Of a DNA stretch of 40,521 bases, positions 1-10,051 are shown piece after piece. Position numbers and translations under genes: made by a program. The notes beneath the pieces were generated by a model. The model ran no database searches. It was not told where the DNA came from and saw only the letters and a list, made by a program, of their open reading frames with translations. Each line of letters starts with the position of its first letter. The first letter of the stretch is position 1. The DNA is from a virus: positions 1-40,521 of IMG/VR virus record IMGVR_UViG_3300030098_007100; one strand, written 5' to 3'.

Positions 1-1049
1 GGAAAGGAAAAGTCTACAGTACCAATTCTCGTTATTGTTTGTGCAGCTGCATTTACATTTTCTTCCCTGTTTATTCTATAAATGATCGTCAAGGTTGTGT
101 TTGACGGAGCTACACCTAAATTATCAGTTTGATTTAAAATTGAAGGGTCAAATGAAGTGTCTGAAACGTGGTCTTTACCGTGCAATTGTAATATTACTTC
201 TGATGGATCTTTCACTTCAACAGGAGTTTCTTCGCTTCCTTGGCCAAACTGTAAATAAAGGCCGTCAGGCGTTGAATCAACTCTAAAGCGACGGGAAACA
301 GACACAGGTTTAAGAATATAAGGTACTGTACTATTATTAGAGTTTCTATTTATAACAGAAACGTATAAAACATCTTGACTTAAGTAATCTACCTCGAAAT
401 ATTGATTTCCTTTATCATCAAATACTGATACTACTTCACTTATATTTTCGCCAACGAGCCCTATTCTTAAAAATGGAGTATATGACGATACCTGTACTTC
501 TTGTACTGCCAACTCCCCAGAAACAACTTGGCCTGCAGCGCGGACGGCATATGTAGAGGGATTGCCCGTATCCACATCTTGATTTGCCACAACTATTGGA
601 TTTTCACTAAGTGCGAAATTCACATCTTCTAAGAGTGAAAAAACAGAACCACCGGATGAAAGAAAGGTTGAACCCTTTCGAAGTATGGGCATATAATTTT
701 CATCTGGAGACTGTGAGCCAGCTTCTACAGGGACTGTGATATAAAAATCACATACGCCGAAAGAAGATGGATAAGGACTATATCTATAACCCATCTGGCG
801 ACTTAATTTTAATACATTGTCATATTCAATTGCTGTATCTAGAAAAGATTCATTTGCTTGGTAATCGGTATAAAAAGACAACATATCTCCAACGTAAGCA
901 ACTGTGTCCAGCATCATTGCCCCGAAAGATGCTTCGGTAAAATCCCTATAATTGTCCGGATAATATCTCCTAACATAAGATTCTAGATCAGCCCGTATTG
1001 ATTGAAAATCCCTATTTGTATAATTTATTGCTGGTTTTTTTGTTGCCAT
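1..1049 (-). CDS. baseplate wedge protein, T4 gp6-like (C-terminus outside window)
   Basis: Open from an ATG at 1049 to the window's left edge, about 349 codons, so the C-terminus is missing. I translated it by hand. The N-terminus reads MATKKPAINYTNRDFQSIRA, followed by a segment with TEASFGAMMLDTVAYVGDML and then SFYTDYQANESFLDTA. This is the typical start of gp6/baseplate J wedge proteins of T4-like marine phages (NYTxRDF, then sxGxmliDxxAYVGDxLsYYxD, then NExFLxTA). In T4, gp6 forms the dimeric wedge core that closes the baseplate ring around the hub and anchors gp25 and gp53. Here it lies directly downstream of gp25, as expected for a wedge operon. The start follows AAAGAGGATTTGTTAAAAAT, with a GAGG Shine-Dalgarno. 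Family assignment is from sequence pattern; role is inferred from T4. Confidence 0.85.
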   Translation of the reverse strand, partial: MATKKPAINYTNRDFQSIRADLESYVRRYYPDNYRDFTEASFGAMMLDTVAYVGDMLSFYTDYQANESFLDTAIEYDNVLKLSRQMGYRYSPYPSSFGVCDFYITVPVEAGSQSPDENYMPILRKGSTFLSSGGSVFSLLEDVNFALSENPIVVANQDVDTGNPSTYAVRAAGQVVSGELAVQEVQVSSYTPFLRIGLVGENISEVVSVFDDKGNQYFEVDYLSQDVLYVSVINRNSNNSTVPYILKPVSVSRRFRVDSTPDGLYLQFGQGSEETPVEVKDPSEVILQLHGKDHVSDTSFDPSILNQTDNLGVAPSNTTLTIIYRINREENVNAAAQTITRIGTVDFSF

Positions 1050-1086
1050 ATTTTTAACAAATCCTCTTTATAAATAAGTAGATAAT

Positions 1087-1485
1087 TTAATTCTTAAAAG
1101 TAATAGTAAGCGAATCACTTATCCCTGCATTTGGCACTGTATATATTAGCTGTACTCCCATTGAATTTGTTGGGTCTGGTTCCCCTGGAATATCTTGCAA
1201 ACTTATTCTTTGTATGTTTATTATTCTCGCATAAGGAACATACTTTTCTAATTGTTGGTTGATCCTATCTTTTAAATTTACGAAAACATCTGATGCCTCT
1301 GGGTTAAATAAGTAATTGCGCAATCCCACTCCAAACTCTGGGTTCATCATCCTTTCACCAGGAGATGTTAAAACAACCATCTTAATATTTTGCTTAATAA
1401 CATCACCCACTGTTTTGTTCATTTTATAGAAGCCGTCTATTTCATCATATTGTAGGGGCAATTTTGGAGCATAACCGGTTGCCAT
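1087..1485 (-). CDS. baseplate wedge protein, T4 gp25-like
   Basis: 132 residues, the usual size for gp25-like proteins (130-150). It carries the family core: KTVGDVIKQNIKMVVLTSPG, then ERMMNPEFGVGLRNYLFNP, then DRINQQLEKYVPYARI. The pattern 'n.k.lllT.pGER.m.PeFG.gLr..lFep' is diagnostic of the gp25/W family. It connects wedge subunits to the sheath and is part of the universal contractile-tail baseplate. AAAAGGAGATTC just before the ATG is a strong Shine-Dalgarno. gp6 follows 37 bp downstream. Although the family is sometimes labelled lysozyme-like, gp25 proteins are structural, and no muramidase motif is visible here. Confidence 0.93.
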   Translation of the reverse strand: MATGYAPKLPLQYDEIDGFYKMNKTVGDVIKQNIKMVVLTSPGERMMNPEFGVGLRNYLFNPEASDVFVNLKDRINQQLEKYVPYARIINIQRISLQDIPGEPDPTNSMGVQLIYTVPNAGISDSLTITFKN

Positions 1486-1561
1486 ATTTGAATCTCCTTT
1501 TATGTAATTAGAATAAAAAATATATTTTTATTATAAAATCTCCACCCTCATTAATATATTT

Positions 1562-4500
1562 CTAAGCTTCTGTTTCTGCTGCCTCTTTATCTTCACACTC
1601 ATCACCTGCAAGTGTTTCCTTTTCTTCTTTTTTTCCATCTTTACCCCAATCCATAGAAATACCTTTTGCGATGGCGCCAATTGGAGTTAATGGTCCCGGC
1701 ATAAACCAAGGAGTCTTCCAAGTAGGATCGACAGTGTTTGCAGCCATTTGAACTATTAATTCAAAAAATATTTTAGCAATAGAATCTGGTGATGGAGAAC
1801 TTGTATTTAATTTTTCCTGAGAGTCCATGCCCTCAAGTACTTCATTAACATATGTGTAGTCTCCTTCTATTGTCTTTAACATTTGAACAATAAAAGAATT
1901 AATTAATTTTTTTGTTGGCAAAAACAAGTCTTGGAGCGACGGATATGCGCTTACAATAGAATAGCGATACACCATTGCTGTTGTAAAAACAGCCTCCTCA
2001 ACTGGTAACAGTTCATTTAAATATTTATTATTATCCTTTATTACCTTATTGAGTAATTCAAATTTTAATCTATCAAGCACTTCTTTTCTTATTGGGTTTG
2101 GCTCAGAGCTTGTGGCGCCTGTACGTAGACCTTGTGCTAATGCAGTTTGAATTAATCTACAGGCAGACCATAAAGTTGGGCGCATAATGTTAGACTCATC
2201 TACATCTGATACATAATATTTTTCAGTCGTTTTATGAGGTGACATGAAAGAAGTGTTTATTTTCATAGGTGCATGCACATTTTTGAAAAAATTCTGTTGT
2301 AAGGCCCCAGCAACCTCTAGACCTTTATCGCCGCCGCGGCAGAAATCATATTTATACCCAACTCCAGGATCCTGAATATTTCCGAAGCCCAACTCTACAA
2401 TATTTTTCATAATTATGTGCCATGGACTATCTGGAACAGTAGAGTCATATTTACCATTCGTTTTTTTCTCAGCCTCTTTAATTTTCGAAGCTATTATGTG
2501 TCCTGGTCGAGTTTTGCCGATTTCGCTGACGCCATATTTTTCATGTATTTCTTGCCAATAATCTCTTAAGTTATATTCAACCACTTCCAGTGGCAAACAC
2601 AGCCAACGAATTCCAGAAATATCTTCAATGGGCGAACCGGGTTTCGGTTGGGAGAGGAGAAAAACTTTATCTAGATTATAATTTCTATCATTTTTTGCGA
2701 CTTCTTTAAGTTCATCAGGAAGATTGTCGAAGCCAGTTAGCGAATCAATGTTATTTTTAATATATTGAGACACATAATCTTTCAAATTGGTGTTGTCTTC
2801 ATATGGTATTACCAAATTAAGCCTCATACCAAGATTAAAATCAAACCATTCATCAAAAGGAGATTCAATAAAAATCGATCTAAGCCAATTGTAAAAAGAA
2901 CAAATTTGTTTGGCATTCTTTGATAGCGCATTATCAATAAGCATATTTTTCCAGGACCCTGTGATGACGGCGTTGGGGTTGTCGGGTGAAAGATCCGGGA
3001 GTTCCATGTCTGGAAATTTGTGCTTAACCAAAAAATCTTGTATGGAGATCATAAACTCTTTAGAATTGACATTTGAGTTATTGAGAAAATCTGAACCTTT
3101 CCAATAACCGTAGCCATCTTGTGCTTTAAATGCATATTCTTCGTTGCCTGTTTCTTCATACTTTTTAAGCCATTCGGCTTTTGCGCTATCGGATATGCTT
3201 TCCCATGTCGGAATATCTACGCCAGCATCTATTGTGTCGCCAATCCCAAATATCGTATTTTTAGAATTGGCAAATAAGTCAATTGTTGATATACTTTGGT
3301 AATCATCTGTTCCACGCGCATTTGAAAGCGTAGCATTGTTCTTTTTCATTTTTTCAAAATTATTAGCTAGGCCCCAATAAGATTTATAAAAAGTGTTGAA
3401 ATTAATAACGCCTCTATTCAAAAAATGTATTCTTGCGCTTGGAATCACTCCGTATGGATAATGTTGCCAATAATAATATGCATCTGCCCAGCCTTCATCT
3501 CCTGTGATGTTCGCGTAACCAAATGTTCCTTTCCCTGCGTATGAATTTGTAGTGTCCGGAGAAGGATGATTAAATTTATAAGAACTTACAATATTTGTAA
3601 AAATAGATCTTTGATCAATATAAGCCTTCATAGAATTTTTCAAACCATGGGCCTTAGATTCGTCGTCTGGTGCTACATCGTATGGCGTACCAAGAATATT
3701 GCAAACAGAAAAAAACAGGTCAAAAAATTCCAAGAAAGTTGATCTAGTGTCGTCCGCTCGCCAGAAAACCAAAACGTTATGATCGTGCATTTCAGCATCT
3801 ATTTTATCTATAAGTGATCCAAGAAATTGATGTATGTGTTTTACAGTTTCTGTGTCGCCAATGCCATGTTTTGTTTGATAAAACGCAGTTCCGGCGCCGC
3901 GCGGCCAACTAGCATTTGGATCTTGCTGATTAGAACCAACATCAGTATTGCGAAGCCAAAGATCTTTAGTTTGACCATTAGAATTTAAATTATCAAACAC
4001 CTCCCTTTCACCACTGTGGGACGACGCTTCTTTAATATTGGTATCCAGTGTGTCTCGAAATGTTGCTTTATCCCAATGAGCATATGCTGATTTAAAGCGG
4101 GACCAAAATATTTTAAAATATGCCTGTTCGCTCTCTGATAATATAGAACTAACTTTTTCCACAACTTGAACTGCTTCCCCGTCTTGCCATATGGTAAGCA
4201 TGTTATCTTTAGGAACATTTTCGCCTGACCCTGCAGGGTGCGCTTGATAATCATTGATTTCGAGTTTTGAAGTCATTCGTACATATGGCTCAAAATATAG
4301 GCCGCCGAATGTATTAACTGGAAGTGGGCGATATATTTGTTCAGGATACCCGTAATGATAGGCGTCCAAATTATCAGAGGCCAATTCAAATGATGGCAGC
4401 TTTCCAGATTCTAGTTGATATCCAAGTGTGGCTGGGCCGTTGCCATTAGAATAAATGTATTTTCTAGCAGGATATTTGCTATCCATCATCATTCGCGGAT

Positions 4501-7500
4501 TAATAGCATACTGAAAAAGGTTATTTTTGAGGTAAGATTGAGGATCTTTGCTATCGATGTCATCCAAACTCATAAACAAATTCTTCCACTCATCATTAAT
4601 ATGATCTTTTACTCTAGTATCGAATAATTTATCTACTTCTAGTGCACATTCTGTGATAATCATATTCAAGCTTTCATCAGGATCTTTAGTTCTTAAGAAC
4701 TCTGCTTTCTCTTGTTCTGTTTTGTTTTCTAGCTCGCTCTCATCTACCAATTTTAACCTAGCATTAACTAACTTAGAACAATATTCTTTAAGCTCCTCAA
4801 AGCCTGAAGCCATTACACTCTCAACTGAATTTTTAACATTATCTACCAACAATCGCATATAATGATCACTTTCAATGATGTCACTTAACTTTGCAAAAGA
4901 GTACATAAAAAATACTTTAAGAATTTCTTCAGTAACACAAACCTTTATTAATGATTTATACAGGCCAAATAAATTAGCAATTTGAAGAGCATCAGGTTTA
5001 GCAAACATGCTGGTGACACACTCCAAAACTTTTCGCATATCATCTATATCCTGCTTAGTTCCTTCTGGGTCTAATAAGGGCGTAATGCTAGTCTCAGCGC
5101 ACTTGCTTTTAACTTCTTCGTTAGTCAGTGGCATCGCATTGAAGTTTTTAGATAAAAACAATTCATTATGTGTCGTATTATTCCAAACCGTTTCCAACAT
5201 TAAACTCACAGCAAGTGGATATACGGCATTAAAAATAGACTGGGATGTTCCCTCAAGCAGCCCCTTAGCCATCATAGTTGGCACTATTTCACTTTGATTT
5301 CCGGAAGGATTCTCGGTCCAATAATCGAAAAGCTCAAATCCAACATCATCCTCATTATAATCTTCCATGGGAGCATCATCATGAGGGAACGAATATTCTT
5401 TCATCCCAGCGTTATAAGAAATAAGTTTAATCTGCGGGGGCGTAATAGTAACGTCGCCTCTAAAATTATAAGACTCATTAGAAAGATTGATAACTAGGAA
5501 TAATTCAATAGAGGAGTTAGGTATATCATAATTAAAAACAGCAATACCTTTATCGGGATTATAAGTGTATATCTGTCCTAAAAAGTTATTATCAGCTGTA
5601 ATTTTTGATATAGTGTTTTTAAGTTTTTCTGCAACGCTTTTGTTGGGAGTGTTTTGATATTTAGGGTCAGTTCCTACAGATTGAAGCATATCACCAAAAA
5701 ATTCACCATATTTACTAGCTGCTTGTTTTGGATCTATTTCTTCATTAGATGGAATTTTACTAATCAAAGTATTAATAATTCCCATATCTCCAACTTCATT
5801 AATGATTGGCTTGTAAGCAGATAAATTGTTATTAAAAACATCATCAATTATTTGATATGTATGATCATTTAATCTCTGATGCATAAACAGTTGTGATGGG
5901 TGAGTTTGGCTATCCATTATCGGCTTCATTCCAACTTGATTTGGTGCGCAGGGGCCACAAAATAAAGGAGGATATTTATTTTTCATCATCTCGGGCTCTA
6001 GGAGTGCCATAATTTTTTCAAAATCTTTTCCTAAATCTTCTTCATCTGAAAGTATTATCTTCTTAATATCTTCTGGGTCAATCGTTTTTGACAATTCTTC
6101 CGGAATTCCCGGCAAGCACAATTCAGCCCATGCATTAGAATACTGATGATATTGTGCTTGTGCATCCTCAATTATGTTTGGATCAATATGGGAGCCAACC
6201 TCAACCATAAAATCGCGTGCTTGGTTTGTAGTAATGAGTCCCTCTAAATTGACTGTTGTACCGTCATGATTGTAAAATTGATTTTTTCTTGTTGGATCGT
6301 AACCAACTTGTGCAGCAATTGCATCAACTGATTCTCCTGGAAAGTTTTCTTCCATTTCCGCTTTAGTTTTGTCTGGTGTGAAAATATCAGAAACAATTTC
6401 AAGTTCTTTAGTAAAAGATGTGTCTGCGCAAGGATTTGCAAACATTCTTTTAAACTCGCTTGGTGAAAACGCAAAAGATAGTTTGTCCCAACGGCTAGTG
6501 TCAAAGGCGCCTTGAATATCAGCATTGAAAAAATGTTTTGCCTCAAAATTCTTCATAACATCCCAAACTTGCTGTTGATCCTTATCTTTATAGATTGTAG
6601 AGTTTCTCAGCCAATCGCCTGGGCCTGTAAATCCAAAAGGAGAACCGTTTGGAGAATTACACAAATCTCTAGTTAAGCTACCAAGTACTTGATCCTTAAC
6701 ATATTTTATTAGCACCATGACAGTTGCATAAACAAGAGACATAGCCATGTCTTGAAGGCCCTTTACAAACGCATCAGCAAGATCTTTCATCATATTACCG
6801 CCATCTAAATAACGTTTAATGGGATTCAACATTCTATCTATAGCTAAAGTTGCTTCTCTTTCTAGATTATATGCCTTTTTCTTAGAAGAAGACATCATCC
6901 CATCAATAACATCGTCTGCGACCTCTTGCGCTTGCTCTAATATTTCACCAATAGGCCCATATAGTTGTATCACGCAGCTGCAAATGGCATCTGTAGCTTC
7001 GGTATCAGCCCAAGCAGCCAACTCATCATTAAAGTCGTCGGGAGATCTTCCAAGCTTTTTTTGCATATAGGGATCAGAACAATACATTGAAGTCATGGAT
7101 GCTAGCGCTTGGGCTTGTGTCCATTGATCAGCATTGGCAGGGAATTTATCTGGATATCTAGATGATGCGATCTTGTAAACTTCTCCGGTGCGACCTGTGA
7201 CCATTTCTTCTAATTTTGCAATTGCAAGATCTCCATTTTCAACATTTCGAAGGCACGGATAAAGAACCATCCTTAATTCACCTATGGGAATGGTCTTTAA
7301 TATTACCTTACATATTTTTCGTTTGACGTCTGGACCTAGACATTGAAAAATCATTTTTCCGGCCACTTTTAAAAGTTCGGATATCGGTATTTTATGCAGC
7401 AATTTATCATATAAAGCCGTTATTGATTTTAAATCATCCGTTAGTGCCTTCATCATTACAGAATCGCCAGTGGTTATATATGTGGCATTTGACGCACCAA

Positions 7501-9016
7501 CAATCATGTTTTTAACCTCTGGGCTCATAAGCTGAAGGGGATCTTTTACATATTTTCCAGTAAAAAGGGCATCTTTCCAAAGTGGATTTTTTAACTCATC
7601 AAACGTAGCCATTGTACCAAGCCACATTTTTTCAAAATTTGTTGCCTCGCCAGCGCCTTGAAAGCTTGTTTCAGGCGTTGGATAAACATATGTGTTAATA
7701 AACTTAAGATATGATTGTTGCGTTCCAAACAAATCATTATTTACTTTGTCGACACCTTTTATATATTTTGAATATCTTCTATTAATATCTGGTAATTTAT
7801 GAATAAAATTATTAACTGTTCTGTTTGCAAATGGGCCAGCCATCTTCATTTCTAAGAGGCCTTCTCTAAGGGCATATGCATTCATGTTCACATCTTCTTC
7901 GCAAAGACAATCCGCAACATCACTAAAAGCTATATATTGGAGATCGTAATCTTTTGTAAAGCCAAATTGAAAGGCACCGTTTTCAGACATGTCCAAGCTC
8001 TTTGAAACAAATACCGGCTCTAAAGGTGCTTTTCCATTTTTAACCATAAGGTCACTTAATATGCCATATATTTTACCAATTTGTTCACTAACACATTTTC
8101 CTTGGAAAGAGCTTTCTACGCCGTTCTCTATCCATGCATTGTGCATCTGTGTGTCAAAATGATATAAGATGGTTGTCATATTTGTAAGATATTGTTTTAA
8201 ATCTTTTAATAATATCAACACTTCTCTATTTGTATTTGCATAATCTATGGTTGGGTCGACTTCAGGGGGCAGTGAATCTACCCAGCCCTTATCAAATAAA
8301 ACTTTAACAAATAAGTTTTGATATTCCGGCTTTCTAGGGACGATTCGCCAAGAATTTGTTATTGTAACTATATCGGGCTGATTTGTTTGAGGGTTGACAG
8401 ATCTTGGCACATTAATGTCAGATGGTATTATTGCATATTGTTTGTACCAATCTTCAATTTGTTTATTGGACATTGCTTTGTGTAAATCTTTTTTTAATTT
8501 TTTAAGCGCCACTTTTTTACACAAATCACTAAATTCTGTTTCTTTGTGTAGTAGCGTTCCTTCTTCCGATGGAGAGCCAATTTTATATTTTCCATCGGGA
8601 CCTTTGTAATCAATTAAGTGTTTATTACTAGTAATGTTTTTAAATAATACTGGTACTACATAATATTTATTATCTTCTGATATGTGTGCATTAGTTTTTT
8701 CCCACCAATGTTGCTTTTCTCCCATATTTCTATTTTCGTTTGCATTGGTGCCACGCGTGCTTTTTGACACAGAAGGGCCTATTCCATAATAGCTTTTTAA
8801 TTTACTCACCTGAGTTGGCCAACCTTCCTTTGGCCAATTTTTATCTATTATATCGAGACTGCTGGCTGTAAAAGTAGCTAAATCTGGATTGTAGATTGTT
8901 TCTGCAGCCTTGTCTTGAAAATATTTCTTTTCAGATTTAACCCAGCCTTTTTCTGGTTCGTCTTTTAATCTATTCCATATTTTTTCAATTTCTTTTTCTA
9001 ATTTGCCAATTGCCAT
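1562..9016 (-). CDS. giant virion structural protein (2484 aa), unrecognised
   Basis: A 2484-codon frame with no close family that I can name. It lies between a 331-residue structural protein and gp25, so a virion or baseplate/tail role is very likely by context. The sequence is mostly polar and mixed alpha/beta. A hydrophobic helix-like stretch lies around residues 757-773 (MAMSLVYATVMVLIKYV), and other helical segments flank it in the 530-780 region. The C-terminus is a Lys/Glu-rich acidic tail (about 2460-2484). Cysteines are scattered through the protein, which is unusual for a tail fibre. No signal peptide, collagen-like repeats or obvious enzyme motif were found. The ATG at 9016 follows AAAAAGAAAGAGGCTTAAA (GAGG Shine-Dalgarno). 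Very large proteins at this spot are a feature of some marine T4-like phages, but the exact job is unknown. Confidence 0.8.
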   Translation of the reverse strand: MAIGKLEKEIEKIWNRLKDEPEKGWVKSEKKYFQDKAAETIYNPDLATFTASSLDIIDKNWPKEGWPTQVSKLKSYYGIGPSVSKSTRGTNANENRNMGEKQHWWEKTNAHISEDNKYYVVPVLFKNITSNKHLIDYKGPDGKYKIGSPSEEGTLLHKETEFSDLCKKVALKKLKKDLHKAMSNKQIEDWYKQYAIIPSDINVPRSVNPQTNQPDIVTITNSWRIVPRKPEYQNLFVKVLFDKGWVDSLPPEVDPTIDYANTNREVLILLKDLKQYLTNMTTILYHFDTQMHNAWIENGVESSFQGKCVSEQIGKIYGILSDLMVKNGKAPLEPVFVSKSLDMSENGAFQFGFTKDYDLQYIAFSDVADCLCEEDVNMNAYALREGLLEMKMAGPFANRTVNNFIHKLPDINRRYSKYIKGVDKVNNDLFGTQQSYLKFINTYVYPTPETSFQGAGEATNFEKMWLGTMATFDELKNPLWKDALFTGKYVKDPLQLMSPEVKNMIVGASNATYITTGDSVMMKALTDDLKSITALYDKLLHKIPISELLKVAGKMIFQCLGPDVKRKICKVILKTIPIGELRMVLYPCLRNVENGDLAIAKLEEMVTGRTGEVYKIASSRYPDKFPANADQWTQAQALASMTSMYCSDPYMQKKLGRSPDDFNDELAAWADTEATDAICSCVIQLYGPIGEILEQAQEVADDVIDGMMSSSKKKAYNLEREATLAIDRMLNPIKRYLDGGNMMKDLADAFVKGLQDMAMSLVYATVMVLIKYVKDQVLGSLTRDLCNSPNGSPFGFTGPGDWLRNSTIYKDKDQQQVWDVMKNFEAKHFFNADIQGAFDTSRWDKLSFAFSPSEFKRMFANPCADTSFTKELEIVSDIFTPDKTKAEMEENFPGESVDAIAAQVGYDPTRKNQFYNHDGTTVNLEGLITTNQARDFMVEVGSHIDPNIIEDAQAQYHQYSNAWAELCLPGIPEELSKTIDPEDIKKIILSDEEDLGKDFEKIMALLEPEMMKNKYPPLFCGPCAPNQVGMKPIMDSQTHPSQLFMHQRLNDHTYQIIDDVFNNNLSAYKPIINEVGDMGIINTLISKIPSNEEIDPKQAASKYGEFFGDMLQSVGTDPKYQNTPNKSVAEKLKNTISKITADNNFLGQIYTYNPDKGIAVFNYDIPNSSIELFLVINLSNESYNFRGDVTITPPQIKLISYNAGMKEYSFPHDDAPMEDYNEDDVGFELFDYWTENPSGNQSEIVPTMMAKGLLEGTSQSIFNAVYPLAVSLMLETVWNNTTHNELFLSKNFNAMPLTNEEVKSKCAETSITPLLDPEGTKQDIDDMRKVLECVTSMFAKPDALQIANLFGLYKSLIKVCVTEEILKVFFMYSFAKLSDIIESDHYMRLLVDNVKNSVESVMASGFEELKEYCSKLVNARLKLVDESELENKTEQEKAEFLRTKDPDESLNMIITECALEVDKLFDTRVKDHINDEWKNLFMSLDDIDSKDPQSYLKNNLFQYAINPRMMMDSKYPARKYIYSNGNGPATLGYQLESGKLPSFELASDNLDAYHYGYPEQIYRPLPVNTFGGLYFEPYVRMTSKLEINDYQAHPAGSGENVPKDNMLTIWQDGEAVQVVEKVSSILSESEQAYFKIFWSRFKSAYAHWDKATFRDTLDTNIKEASSHSGEREVFDNLNSNGQTKDLWLRNTDVGSNQQDPNASWPRGAGTAFYQTKHGIGDTETVKHIHQFLGSLIDKIDAEMHDHNVLVFWRADDTRSTFLEFFDLFFSVCNILGTPYDVAPDDESKAHGLKNSMKAYIDQRSIFTNIVSSYKFNHPSPDTTNSYAGKGTFGYANITGDEGWADAYYYWQHYPYGVIPSARIHFLNRGVINFNTFYKSYWGLANNFEKMKKNNATLSNARGTDDYQSISTIDLFANSKNTIFGIGDTIDAGVDIPTWESISDSAKAEWLKKYEETGNEEYAFKAQDGYGYWKGSDFLNNSNVNSKEFMISIQDFLVKHKFPDMELPDLSPDNPNAVITGSWKNMLIDNALSKNAKQICSFYNWLRSIFIESPFDEWFDFNLGMRLNLVIPYEDNTNLKDYVSQYIKNNIDSLTGFDNLPDELKEVAKNDRNYNLDKVFLLSQPKPGSPIEDISGIRWLCLPLEVVEYNLRDYWQEIHEKYGVSEIGKTRPGHIIASKIKEAEKKTNGKYDSTVPDSPWHIIMKNIVELGFGNIQDPGVGYKYDFCRGGDKGLEVAGALQQNFFKNVHAPMKINTSFMSPHKTTEKYYVSDVDESNIMRPTLWSACRLIQTALAQGLRTGATSSEPNPIRKEVLDRLKFELLNKVIKDNNKYLNELLPVEEAVFTTAMVYRYSIVSAYPSLQDLFLPTKKLINSFIVQMLKTIEGDYTYVNEVLEGMDSQEKLNTSSPSPDSIAKIFFELIVQMAANTVDPTWKTPWFMPGPLTPIGAIAKGISMDWGKDGKKEEKETLAGDECEDKEAAETEA

Positions 9017-9033
9017 TTTAAGCCTCTTTCTTT

Positions 9034-10029
9034 TTAACTTGTATAAACGCTTCTACTATTAATAAATTTGTTGCTATATCTAGCAAGTCTACTGACCTTC
9101 ACTCCTTGGTTTCGCATTGTGTGCAGCATTAAATCCTTCTTGCATGACAAGCCGCTAACAAGCGCATTGAAACCGGCTGCGGCGCAATCCATAGATATTA
9201 GCGTCTGACCTCCGCACAGAGCAGTAGGGGTGCCTACCGCGGCTTGTGAGATGCCTATAGCAGTCGGAGAAGGATGCTTGTGGGACATCAATGCAGTATT
9301 AAACTTATGCTGAAACATTAAAAAATTATCTAAAATAGCACTCAATTCATTAATATTGTCGACAATATCATCTAGCGCTGTAAGCAAATTGTTGCCCTTT
9401 GGGATTGGGTGCATTTTATCCTCTCCAACATTTCCACCTGCAATCAGATTAATAGGCGGTACCGATCTAATATATTCGTCTTTAGAGTTTTTAATGTCAA
9501 CCCCTGAAACAATTTTAACACCTTCTCTACCTTCTATTCGTATTTGATCTGCCTTGGCAACCACTGCAGATTTTGATTTTATATTTCCGAGATTTCCATC
9601 TGGAAAACCAAACATATCATCTACATCACACATTTGAGAAACATAAACCCTGGCAGCGTCTTTTTCTGAACTTGGATTAACTGGGGTCTCTGGTACTTTT
9701 CCTCTCGCTGTGTGGTGAGATGCCAATCCTGCATATATATCCACCGCGGAGCAACCATATGCGCCAACGGCGCCAAAGCCGCCGCCAAATTGAGACTGTT
9801 CGCCAGTAGAGGGATCAGTTCGCTCATTCATTCTATCGGGTCCAGTACGGACACCAGAGCCGTAAACTCCTTCCAGATTTACCTCTCCAAATGGTGGCTT
9901 ATTTAATTCAGGAGTATAATAATAATTTGGATCGCCGTCGATACCCATGTGATATACCAACTCATCTTTATCGTAATTTCTGCCCTTTGTTTCTCCAGCC
10001 AATTTAGGATTTCTAAGTGGTCCTCTCAT
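9034..10029 (-). CDS. baseplate-associated structural protein (331 aa)
   Basis: 331 residues, transcribed between the 1345-residue spike candidate and the giant protein. The N-terminal third is Gly/Pro/Tyr-rich and lacks obvious secondary structure. The middle holds VVAKADQIRIEGREGVKIVSG (about residues 154-174), the alternating 'kADqIriegReGVKIvsg' pattern seen in beta-helical or beta-prism segments of phage structural proteins. The C-terminal part has a predicted helical stretch (LLTALDDIVDNINELSAIL) followed by FNTALMSHKHPSP, a short His-rich motif common in these marine phage proteins. I recognise the type but not a gene name. It probably belongs to the hub or spike. GGAGATTATAG precedes the ATG. 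Position and beta-repeat motif support a virion role; the exact location in the particle is inference. Confidence 0.6.
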   Translation of the reverse strand: MRGPLRNPKLAGETKGRNYDKDELVYHMGIDGDPNYYYTPELNKPPFGEVNLEGVYGSGVRTGPDRMNERTDPSTGEQSQFGGGFGAVGAYGCSAVDIYAGLASHHTARGKVPETPVNPSSEKDAARVYVSQMCDVDDMFGFPDGNLGNIKSKSAVVAKADQIRIEGREGVKIVSGVDIKNSKDEYIRSVPPINLIAGGNVGEDKMHPIPKGNNLLTALDDIVDNINELSAILDNFLMFQHKFNTALMSHKHPSPTAIGISQAAVGTPTALCGGQTLISMDCAAAGFNALVSGLSCKKDLMLHTMRNQGVKVSRLARYSNKFINSRSVYTS

Positions 10030-10051
10030 CTATAATCTCCTTATACCATTA

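Noticed and set aside
1069-1076. TATAAATA, a perfect T4 late-promoter core
   Set aside because: It points along the plus strand where there is no gene; in DNA this AT-rich an 8-mer of this kind is expected by chance.
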